Positions 1 to 4,998 of a DNA stretch of 5,661 bases are shown here, piece after piece. Each line of letters begins with the position of its first letter. Position 1 is the stretch's first letter. The stretch is from Bifidobacteriaceae bacterium (GTDB taxonomy: Bacteria > Actinomycetota > Actinomycetes > Actinomycetales > WQXJ01), in the NCBI GenBank assembly GCA_031255075.1, contig JAIRTF010000277.1, positions 1-5,661 of the forward strand, in the 5' to 3' direction. The translations under genes were made by a program, and so were the position numbers. A model generated the notes under the pieces. It ran no database searches. It was not told where the DNA came from and saw only the letters and a list, made by a program, of their open reading frames with translations.

Positions 1-87
1 CCGCGGCGGCGACCGGCTCTGAACGCTGGTGATGGTTGGGCACTGGACTGCCTGGGGCGAGTCTGGCGGCCGGGTCTGGTCTGTCTG

Positions 88-1293
88 CTAGGCGGGGCCA
101 CGGCCGGAAGAAGCCGAAACCGAGATGGTCAGGGTCACGCAGATGGCGGCGCAGGCCGCCACCGCGCCGGCTGAACCGAGAGGGCTGAGAGCCAGCCACG
201 GCACGGCGGCCAAGCCGCCCACCGTGGTGGCCAGCACGCCCCAGCCCCGCCACGAACGCCAAGCCCAGGCCTCCAGCCCCCACAAACCGATGATGAATCC
301 AGCCACCGGCACGCTCACCAGATAGCCCACGGCCACCCCGCTGATCGGCAAATGGCTGCCGTCTGAAGCCATCAGCGACACCTCCAACCCTGCCCCTAGC
401 AGGGCCAATGAGGCGAAACAGGCCACATGGCCATAACCCCAAGGGAAAGCCAGTTCCCGGTGGCGAGCCAGTTGATCTGCCATTGGAGAGATGAAATACA
501 GCCACCACAGGGCGAACACCAATGCCAAACCGCCCAGTGAAACGGCCGCCAACCCAGGTGTCAGACCAGTTGAATCCAACTGCGTTTGCACGCCGGCCAC
601 CGCCACCGCGACCAGTTCACCCAGCAATATCAGTGTGAACAGGCCATAGCGTTCCACAATGTGATGCGGATGCCAGGCGGTCTGCTTGGCCCGTTCGGCC
701 CAGGCTGGTACAGCCATTTCAGCTACCGCGAGCAGCGCGAATGAGATAGCCGCCACCGCCAGAGTGTGGTCCAAGGCCAGCCGCGCCACCCAGCCGATCT
801 GCACCACGCCAATACCGATGGCGTAACGGTAGGCGGTTCGGCGCCGGGGCGGATCACCCCGGCCGGCCCGCACCCACTGGAAGATCATCGCCAGCCGCAT
901 CACCACATAGCCCAAGGTGGGGGCGGTCCAATCGAAGTCACGGAAGGCCTTGGCCAGGCCGCCGGCCAAGATCAACACACCGAACATCTGGGCCATGACC
1001 GCCAAACGGTAGGGGCCGTCATCCACATCATAAGAAGAGGCGAACCAGGTGAAGTTCATCCAGGCCCACCAGATGGCGAAGAACACCATGGCGAAAGAGA
1101 TCAACGACCGCCCAGCTTGGCCCTCGGTCAGACCATGGGCCAACTCTGACACGGCCCGGCCCACCGCCACCACGAACACCAAGTCGAACAGCAACTCCAA
1201 CGGCGTCGAAGCCCGGCCGGCTTCTTCGACCGGCCTGGCCACCATCTGACGAAACCAGCGAAAACGCCGCTTGGCAGGTGGGTCCGCTGTCAC
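88..1293 (-). CDS. ltrA: LtrA-family (low temperature requirement A) integral membrane protein
   Basis: The 401-residue product is a polytopic membrane protein of the LtrA family, named for a Listeria gene needed for growth in the cold; its biochemical activity is not established. Family hallmarks are visible in order: a basic N-terminus leading into STPLELLFDLVFVVAV (residues 29-44), a Trp-rich segment WWAWMNFTWFASSYDVDD (75-92), HIVERYGLFTLILLGE (211-226) with its conserved His, Glu, Arg and final Glu, and WWLYF (263-267). Hydrophobic stretches along the whole chain suggest about ten or more membrane passes. The length is normal for the family. GTG at 1293 is the earliest possible in-frame start, because a TGA lies six bases upstream; starting at Met17 would have no ribosome binding site and would cut the basic lead-in. 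The gene is transcribed away from the surface-protein gene. Family assignment is firm; a cellular role, such as transport or envelope adaptation, is not shown by the sequence. Confidence 0.9.
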   Translation of the reverse strand: MTADPPAKRRFRWFRQMVARPVEEAGRASTPLELLFDLVFVVAVGRAVSELAHGLTEGQAGRSLISFAMVFFAIWWAWMNFTWFASSYDVDDGPYRLAVMAQMFGVLILAGGLAKAFRDFDWTAPTLGYVVMRLAMIFQWVRAGRGDPPRRRTAYRYAIGIGVVQIGWVARLALDHTLAVAAISFALLAVAEMAVPAWAERAKQTAWHPHHIVERYGLFTLILLGELVAVAVAGVQTQLDSTGLTPGLAAVSLGGLALVFALWWLYFISPMADQLARHRELAFPWGYGHVACFASLALLGAGLEVSLMASDGSHLPISGVAVGYLVSVPVAGFIIGLWGLEAWAWRSWRGWGVLATTVGGLAAVPWLALSPLGSAGAVAACAAICVTLTISVSASSGRGPA

Positions 1294-1326
1294 CCCTCAA
1301 CTTTGGCACATGGGGCCTTCAGGCAT
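1294..1326 (-). promoter_or_regulatory. ltrA translation start region with a tiny upstream ORF
   Basis: Reading the minus strand, ATG at 1311-1309 opens a four-codon frame (Met-Cys-Gln-Ser-stop) ending at TGA 1299-1297, with only GGG between that stop and the ltrA GTG. GAAGG lies four bases before this ATG, a fair ribosome binding site. A second in-frame ATG at 1326-1324 would make it nine codons. The ltrA GTG itself has only GAGGG directly abutting it, too close for a normal Shine-Dalgarno. Translation by re-initiation after the mini-ORF, or a leaderless transcript, are the two readings. The arrangement is seen directly; the function is inferred. Confidence 0.35.
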
Positions 1327-1350
1327 CCAAATGAGCCCAAAACGACCGGA

Positions 1351-1356
1351 ATTTTA
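1351..1356 (-). promoter_or_regulatory. candidate -10 element for the ltrA-like gene
   Basis: TAAAAT on the minus strand matches the -10 consensus TATAAT at five of six positions and lies in the divergent intergenic region, giving a leader of roughly 50 bases before the GTG. The best hexamer 17-18 bases upstream (TTAGGT/TAGGTA) is a poor -35, which is common in actinobacteria. This is a candidate by consensus only. Confidence 0.35.
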
Positions 1357-1424
1357 CCGTCCAGGCGCATTTCTACCTAACCAGAACGGCATTCTCCGGT
1401 GCGTCCCGCTGGATGGCGCTAGTT

Positions 1425-1430
1425 TAAGAT
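1425..1430 (+). promoter_or_regulatory. candidate -10 element for the surface-protein gene
   Basis: TAAGAT keeps the TA and final AT of the -10 consensus and sits 48 bases before the ATG at 1478. No good -35 is seen at normal spacing. Transcription would start near 1437, so the leader would begin at the 6-9-6 inverted repeat. Consensus match only. Confidence 0.3.
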
Positions 1431-1436
1431 GGAATA

Positions 1437-1457
1437 AGCCGGTCAGGTGCGCCGGCT
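1437..1457 (+). repeat. 6-9-6 inverted repeat in the surface-protein gene leader
   Basis: AGCCGG (1437-1442) and CCGGCT (1452-1457) are perfect complements separated by nine bases. The repeat lies between the candidate -10 element and the ribosome binding site AGAGGA (1466-1471) of the gene starting at 1478. It could be an operator for a dimeric repressor or a 5'-end mRNA hairpin that stabilises the transcript. In such GC-rich DNA a six-base arm can arise by chance. Confidence 0.35.
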
Positions 1458-1477
1458 AGGGATAACAGAGGACTGAC

Positions 1478-3997
1478 ATGCAGACAGTGGCCGTAGTTGT
1501 TCGGCGGATCATGACTGGGCTGTTCGCGCTCATGATTCTGCCTGGCCTGGTGCTGGTCGGGGCCTCTACATCGAAGGCTGAACCGGGCTGCTACCTCCAA
1601 GATTTGGTGTCCGCCGGCGGCCTTTTGGCCATCCCTGAGGGCTGCTCTGAGGATGGCCCTGTCCGCGTGTCGGAAGACGCAGAATTGGCCCGCGGCCCAC
1701 TGACCATTGAGAACGGCCTTGAGGTTCAACCCGGTGTGACTTTGAAACTGTCGGACGGCTTCACCTTGACCGGGCAGATTCGGGTCAAGCAGGGTGCCCG
1801 GCTGGAGCTGTCCGGCCAAGGAATCCGGGTCGATGGCACAGTCTGGACCGAGGCTGGTGGCGCCGCAGTCATCAAGGGTGATCTGACGGACGGCACCGGT
1901 GTGAAGATCGGCCGCCTAGCCAACCACGGTGTCACCGAGGTTTCCGGGCTGGTGCAGATCGGCACCCCGGACAGCCCAATCGATGTCATCAGAGTCAGCC
2001 AATTCAACTATTTGCGGGTGTCTGACCTGGCCCCGGCCTCCAAGCTGTGGTTCGGCACGCCGCCTTACGCCATGACCGTGGCCTGGGTCTCTGACCAGGG
2101 AAGCCAGCTGCCTGCAACCGTCGCCTGCGCGCCGGTGACCTGCGCGGCATCGTTGGTGTCTTCAGGCGGTACCCGGTGGCTGGACCTGCGGGCGGCAGAG
2201 GCCGGCACGCCCCCCGGCGGGAGCAATCCGCCGCCACAATCCGGCGGCGACTTTGACTTGGCGGACGCCATACAATCCGCCGTGCCAGGCTCCACCATTA
2301 CCGTCCCGGATGGCTATGTCCTGGACGAGCCCCTGACCATCGCCAATTCGACCGGCGGTGGCACCCATTTGACGCTGACCGGTGGGCCAATTCGCCGCGG
2401 GCACAGCGCAGGCCTGATCTCCGTACCGAACGGTTCGGTGCTGGTGATGCGCTACATCACTGTGGACGGCTCCAGCGAAACCCTCCGCACCGAAGCCTAT
2501 GCGCCGCTGGTAGAAGTCCAGCCCGGCGGTTCACTGACCCTTGGCGATGGCGCCATCCTCAAGGGCAACCAATCATTCGGCGTGGTCAACAACGGCACGC
2601 TGTCAATCGATGGCGCGGGCGCCGCCATTGAGGACTGCACCCTCTACGCCCAATCACTCATCCCGCCGATTGACCCAGCCGGCGGCGCCGGTGTCTGGAA
2701 CCGAGCCGGCGGAGTGTTCTGGCTGGTCAGCGGTCAAATCCGAAACAACCGCGTAGCTGGAGTGGAAGCTAGCACCAGCTACGGCGGTGGCGTGTTGAAC
2801 GCCGGCCTGATGCGGATGGTAGGCGGAACCATCGAAAACAACACCGTTGAAGGCAAGGGCGGCGGCGTAGCCGTGGTCCGGGAGGACAGCGCCAGCCAGG
2901 GCGGCATGTTGGACCTCGGTTCGTTGCACTCCTATTATCCGTCCACACCTAGCCCGTCAATCAGTGGCAACCAGGCCATAGACGGCGGTGCCATAGCTGT
3001 GGTGGACACCCCGGAATGGGGAGGCCACGCGACCGCTTTACCGTCGGTCCAGGTTCCCTCAAACGCTCCGGCTGTCAACCTGGCGCGCGGCACGCTGGAT
3101 AACAACGGAGCCACCTCGGTAGGCGGCGCGCTGATGGCCTCCGGCGGGACGGTAGTGGTAGTCAGTGGCCCAGTTGAGGTAACTGACACCAATGAGGCTC
3201 TTGAACCAGGCACTTCCGGCCTGGCGGTGGCTGACTCCTACCTGCAAGTCGGTGGCGACATCCAAACCACCGAAGGCGGCGGCGTGGCCCTGCTGAAGCA
3301 AGGCTGGCCGCTGACTTTGACCCCTGGGTTCACCGGTAGCGGCAAACTGGTGGTTGAACGCATTGACAGCGCCGCCACCTGGGCAGAGCCAATCCGCTTG
3401 TCGCAACAGTACGCGCCGACTGCCGCCGCGCTCAGTTCCATTGAGGTCAAGGTTCCCGGTCTTGACCCGCAGGTCCAACTGGTCAATGGCAAGATCCAAG
3501 TCAATCCGGCCTTGGCGCCGGATGGGGGCGGGCAGCCCACTCCGTCAACGCCGCCACCATCAGCCCAGCCGGATCCGCCCAACCAGGGTGGCACGGGCAC
3601 ACCGAGCACCCCACTTGGACCGACTCAGCAACCGGAGCCAACCACCCCGGCGGCCAGCGGCCAGAACAATCCAGAACCACAGCAGGGCGGCACCCAAACT
3701 CAGGGCAACACCGGCGCAACCGGTGCTGAAAATGAGACCGGACCGGAGCCGGGGGAGGAAGAAGAAGTCACCCCGCCGCCAAGTGCTTCACCCAGCGCCT
3801 CACCGGAGCCGAGCGCCTCGGCTGAACCGGATCCTGCACCTTCGGCCAGCGCCGGTCCAGATATTGTCACGCTGCCAGATCCCCCCACCGGCGATTCGAT
3901 GCGTGTGCTGGGCTTCTCGCTGATGGCGTTCGGGATTCTGGGCCTGCTTGGCTTGGGGATTTTCGCGATGCGCCGCGCCGGCTTCTTTGCCGCCTGA
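1478..3997 (+). CDS. Secreted beta-helix surface protein with C-terminal sortase-like anchor
   Basis: The 839-residue product has a signal peptide (residues 1-34: Arg9-Arg10, hydrophobic core, likely cleavage after Ser-Lys-Ala34). A beta-rich N-terminal region (35-241) carries Cys38/Cys56 and Cys217/Cys222, possible disulfides. A Pro/Gly linker (242-257) leads to a right-handed parallel beta-helix-like region (about 258-600) with Gly/Asn ladder motifs such as SGQIRNN (418-424), GGTIENN (449-455), ISGNQA (495-500) and GTLDNNG (538-544). A final beta domain ends near 680, followed by a Pro/Ser/Thr/Glu-rich stalk (about 680-798). The anchor is LPDPPTGD (799-806), a hydrophobic helix (about 810-831) and Arg832-Arg833 plus six residues. 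ATG at 1478 follows AGAGGA at good spacing, which favours it over Met12. Beta-helix surface proteins usually act in adhesion or glycan binding or cleavage. No catalytic residues are recognisable, so adhesin is an inference. The anchor motif departs from LPXTG, and no sortase gene is in the window. Confidence 0.85.
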   Translation: MQTVAVVVRRIMTGLFALMILPGLVLVGASTSKAEPGCYLQDLVSAGGLLAIPEGCSEDGPVRVSEDAELARGPLTIENGLEVQPGVTLKLSDGFTLTGQIRVKQGARLELSGQGIRVDGTVWTEAGGAAVIKGDLTDGTGVKIGRLANHGVTEVSGLVQIGTPDSPIDVIRVSQFNYLRVSDLAPASKLWFGTPPYAMTVAWVSDQGSQLPATVACAPVTCAASLVSSGGTRWLDLRAAEAGTPPGGSNPPPQSGGDFDLADAIQSAVPGSTITVPDGYVLDEPLTIANSTGGGTHLTLTGGPIRRGHSAGLISVPNGSVLVMRYITVDGSSETLRTEAYAPLVEVQPGGSLTLGDGAILKGNQSFGVVNNGTLSIDGAGAAIEDCTLYAQSLIPPIDPAGGAGVWNRAGGVFWLVSGQIRNNRVAGVEASTSYGGGVLNAGLMRMVGGTIENNTVEGKGGGVAVVREDSASQGGMLDLGSLHSYYPSTPSPSISGNQAIDGGAIAVVDTPEWGGHATALPSVQVPSNAPAVNLARGTLDNNGATSVGGALMASGGTVVVVSGPVEVTDTNEALEPGTSGLAVADSYLQVGGDIQTTEGGGVALLKQGWPLTLTPGFTGSGKLVVERIDSAATWAEPIRLSQQYAPTAAALSSIEVKVPGLDPQVQLVNGKIQVNPALAPDGGGQPTPSTPPPSAQPDPPNQGGTGTPSTPLGPTQQPEPTTPAASGQNNPEPQQGGTQTQGNTGATGAENETGPEPGEEEEVTPPPSASPSASPEPSASAEPDPAPSASAGPDIVTLPDPPTGDSMRVLGFSLMAFGILGLLGLGIFAMRRAGFFAA
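3779..3850 (+). repeat. Pro-Ser-Ala-Ser repeats in the stalk of the surface protein
   Basis: Four PSAS tetrads occur at residues 768-771, 772-775, 778-781 and 788-791, spaced by Glu/Pro/Asp-containing segments and preceded by four consecutive Glu (760-763). This is the low-complexity stalk expected just before a wall-anchoring signal, holding the folded domains away from the membrane through the peptidoglycan. Repeat number in such stalks can vary between strains. Confidence 0.6.
3893..3994 (+). other. C-terminal sorting-like signal of the surface protein
   Basis: This codes for the LPDPPTGD motif, a hydrophobic helix of about 22 residues, Arg-Arg and a short hydrophobic tail: the three-part layout of a sortase substrate. 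Canonical LPXTG would need one residue between LP and TG; here LP is followed by Asp-Pro-Pro and then TG. Either the recognised core is DPPTG/PPTGD, or the protein simply stays in the membrane. Layout is seen; processing is inferred. Confidence 0.6.
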
Positions 3998-4010
3998 CCA
4001 GCTAATTCAT

Positions 4011-4058
4011 GGCCGCCGCCGCGGTGCGTGGCGAAGTGACGCACCAAATGCGGCGGCC
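4011..4058 (+). terminator. Two-tier terminator-like hairpin after the surface-protein gene
   Basis: GGCCGCCGC (4011-4019) pairs perfectly with GCGGCGGCC (4050-4058). Inside, GGTGCGT (4023-4029) pairs with ACGCACC (4039-4045), leaving a CGC/AAAT internal loop and a nine-base apical loop. It begins 13 bases after the TGA stop. There is no U-run, so classical Rho-independent termination is not assured; U-less hairpin terminators are reported in actinobacteria. A 3'-end stability hairpin is the alternative. The stem would form in either transcription direction. Confidence 0.65.
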
Positions 4059-4061
4059 CAG

Positions 4062-4078
4062 AAGCAGACTTCCTGCTT
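4062..4078 (+). terminator. Second small hairpin downstream of the surface-protein gene
   Basis: AAGCAG (4062-4067) and CTGCTT (4073-4078) are perfect complements around a five-base loop, directly after the larger hairpin. It may act in tandem with that hairpin in ending transcription. No U-tract follows. Confidence 0.35.
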
Positions 4079-4095
4079 GGCAACTTAGCACGAAA

Positions 4096-4111
4096 TGTGA
4101 CCTGCGTCACA
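4096..4111. promoter_or_regulatory. CRP/GlxR-type operator, TGTGA-N6-TCACA
   Basis: The 16 bases are TGTGA, CCTGCG, TCACA; the palindrome extends one further base inward on each side (TGTGAC-CTGC-GTCACA). This is the exact consensus of cAMP receptor proteins of the CRP family, called GlxR in corynebacteria. The match is seen directly. The puzzle is location: about 100 bases downstream of one stop codon and far from any annotated start. It implies either a regulated transcript beginning in this region or a site of another kind, such as DNA-organising binding. Confidence 0.55.
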
Positions 4112-4189
4112 CTAATCCGGCAGAAATCCGCTGACAGAGTTAGGCGTTTGCGGCGGGCGGAACCGCCGCCGGGGCGGCCAAGGACTAGT

Positions 4190-4210
4190 CAGGGCGGTCA
4201 AACTGCCCTG
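4190..4210 (+). repeat. Small hairpin competing with the 15-bp inverted repeat
   Basis: CAGGGC (4190-4195) is complementary to GCCCTG (4205-4210) around nine bases. The same GCCCTG is also part of the left arm of the larger inverted repeat, where it pairs with a second CAGGGC at 4231-4236. The two structures cannot coexist, the logic of an attenuator or RNA switch. The complementarity is seen; switching is inferred. Confidence 0.4.
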
Positions 4211-4245
4211 TTCCGCCACACCAGGCACACCAGGGCAGTTTGACC
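4196..4245. repeat. 15-bp perfect inverted repeat with 20-base loop
   Basis: GGTCAAACTGCCCTG (4196-4210) and CAGGGCAGTTTGACC (4231-4245) are exact reverse complements. Perfect pairing of 15 bases is not explained by GC richness alone, since the arms include mixed A/T positions. No U-run follows on either strand, so it is not a classical intrinsic terminator. Possible roles are a stable RNA stem, a U-less bidirectional terminator between convergent genes, or a protein-binding or mobile-element remnant. No flanking target-site duplication was noticed. Confidence 0.65.
4217..4234 (+). repeat. Tandem 9-bp direct repeat in the loop of the inverted repeat
   Basis: CACACCAGG occurs twice in immediate succession (4217-4225 and 4226-4234). 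The second copy runs into the right arm of the 15-bp inverted repeat. It may reflect replication slippage beside a hairpin. Confidence 0.5.
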
Positions 4246-4306
4246 ACGTGGCCAGCGGGGGTGCATCGGAAATCACCACCCGCATCAAGTAAGTGGGGGG
4301 ATAAAT

Positions 4307-4345
4307 GGCCCGGCGGAACGGGCGGCTTCGACCGTCCACCGGGCC
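4307..4345 (+). ncRNA. Two-tier hairpin, possible part of a structured RNA
   Basis: GGCCCGG (4307-4313) pairs with CCGGGCC (4339-4345). Inside, GGGCGG (4320-4325) pairs with CCGTCC (4332-4337) through five Watson-Crick pairs and one G-U, around the loop CTTCGA. The single G-U wobble would suit a structure conserved as RNA rather than DNA, but one pair is slight evidence. No known RNA family was recognised. Confidence 0.25.
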
Positions 4346-4451
4346 GAGCCGAGCCTCCGCTGACCAATGTGCTTCAGCAGATGGGCGGACATCTACTGAT
4401 TGATTCGGCCGCAGAGCGAGGGACGCCCCCGGTTGCGGTTCGGCAGGGAAA

Positions 4452-4465
4452 GGCGGAAACCCGCC
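4452..4465 (-). terminator. Weak terminator-like hairpin downstream of the iron-sulfur gene
   Basis: On the minus strand GGCGG, loop GTTT, CCGCC is followed by TTTCCC, a short stem with a brief U-run. It lies about 100 bases past the TAG stop of the gene ending at 4566 and could end the two-gene operon. The stem is only five pairs, so confidence is low. Confidence 0.3.
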
Positions 4466-4565
4466 GCTCCGCGTCCGTGGTGGAGGTGTCGGCTCACGCT
4501 ATGAAGTTGTGCCCAATGTCTCAGGGCCGCCGTTCCAGCTGCCCGCCGGGCGCCGCCGCTGGTGG

Positions 4566-4988
4566 CTAGTGCGGATGCTCCCGCCACTCGGTGCATGGTC
4601 CAGAAGCATCGCAGTAAGGACGGTTACCGGTCTTGCCGCAACCGCACAACGAGGCCCGAGTCTCAGGCATCAGGTTCCCATTGTGGGATATGACCACGTT
4701 GCCTTCAATCCAGATGGGTTCACCGTCCGCAGTGCGGACGTTTGCCGGAATGCGGCCCTGTTCTTCAGGCCGCGACGGGTCGGTGTACTGGTAGTGAAGT
4801 GCCCCAGACGGGCAGCGCCGGATTATCTCCGCGATCTGATCGGCATCGCCGGCGTCCGGCAGGACCCAGGGGCGGCGCTTTGTATCGAAGACGTCATGAT
4901 TGGACCGGACGCACACAGCGGCGTGAACGCAGCGGTCCAAGTCGAAGGAAACCGTGATTTGGTCACCGTAATACTCTTTGACGGACAT
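4566..4988 (-). CDS. YjdI-type iron-sulfur protein fused to a variant CDGSH-like domain
   Basis: The 140-residue product has two iron-sulfur modules and no signal peptide or membrane segment, so it is probably cytoplasmic. Residues about 5-68 form a mono-cluster ferredoxin-like domain of the E. coli YjdI type: Cys20-x5-Cys26, a KRRPWVLPD segment (37-45) and Cys59-Pro-Ser-Gly-Ala-Leu. Residues about 78-135 resemble a CDGSH domain. The family pattern C-x-C-x2-S/T-x3-P-x-C-D-G-x-H is met at Cys115, Cys117, Thr120, Pro124, Cys126 and Asp127, but Ala128 replaces Gly and Gly130 replaces the cluster-binding His. Cys132, His138 or His140 might substitute. ATG at 4988 follows AGGAG, which begins within the TGA stop of the upstream acetyltransferase gene; only 10 bases separate the two, so they form an operon. 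Electron transfer or iron-sulfur handling is likely; the partner is unknown. Confidence 0.88.
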   Translation of the reverse strand: MSVKEYYGDQITVSFDLDRCVHAAVCVRSNHDVFDTKRRPWVLPDAGDADQIAEIIRRCPSGALHYQYTDPSRPEEQGRIPANVRTADGEPIWIEGNVVISHNGNLMPETRASLCGCGKTGNRPYCDASGPCTEWREHPH

Positions 4989-4998
4989 TGTTCTCTCC

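Larger units (their letters stand above)
3998..4565. other. 568-bp structured intergenic region between convergent genes, no protein gene seen
   Basis: The flanking genes point towards each other, so only terminators would be expected here. In order, the region holds a two-tier hairpin (4011-4058), a small hairpin (4062-4078), a perfect CRP/GlxR-type palindrome (4096-4111), a bulged GC-rich hairpin (about 4152-4170), competing hairpins with a 15-bp perfect inverted repeat (4190-4245), and another two-tier hairpin (4307-4345). It also holds a weak minus-strand terminator-like hairpin (4452-4465). Open frames in it are short, compositionally odd, and show no protein-family feature or convincing ribosome binding site. 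It does not match the tRNA, tmRNA, SRP RNA or RNase P signatures I can recognise. The combination suggests an unrecognised structured RNA or cis-regulatory DNA, but this is inference. Confidence 0.5.

Noticed and set aside
766..1149. 127-codon plus-strand frame opposite the ltrA-like gene
   Set aside because: His/Gly/Pro-rich product typical of the antisense of a membrane-protein gene; no ribosome binding site or domain.
1571..1595. Lipoprotein signal at the start of the surface protein (Cys38)
   Set aside because: The residues before the cysteine are Ala-Glu-Pro-Gly, not a lipobox, and a normal signal-peptidase site lies at Ser-Lys-Ala34.
3354..3923. 189-codon plus-strand frame inside the surface-protein gene
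   Set aside because: The Arg/Pro-rich translation is a frame shadow of the Pro/Ser/Thr-rich stalk, which reads sensibly in the frame beginning at 1478.
4196..4245. Insertion-sequence or MITE ends
   Set aside because: The arms face each other across only 20 bases, no transposase remnant is present, and no flanking target duplication was seen.
4307..4345. tRNA-like look: a 7-bp outer stem and an inner arm with TTCGA in the loop
   Set aside because: The outer strands are only about 25 bases apart, with no D-arm, anticodon arm or acceptor end, so it cannot be a tRNA.
4305..4403. 32-codon plus-strand ORF preceded by a G-run (4295-4300)
   Set aside because: The purine run could pass as a ribosome binding site, but the Arg/Ser-rich product has no recognisable feature and the codons overlap a strong hairpin, so a structured RNA is the better reading.
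4240..4569. 109-codon plus-strand open frame in the convergent intergenic region
   Set aside because: No good ribosome binding site, a composition typical of chance frames in GC-rich DNA, no recognisable domain, and its start lies inside the right arm of the 15-bp inverted repeat.
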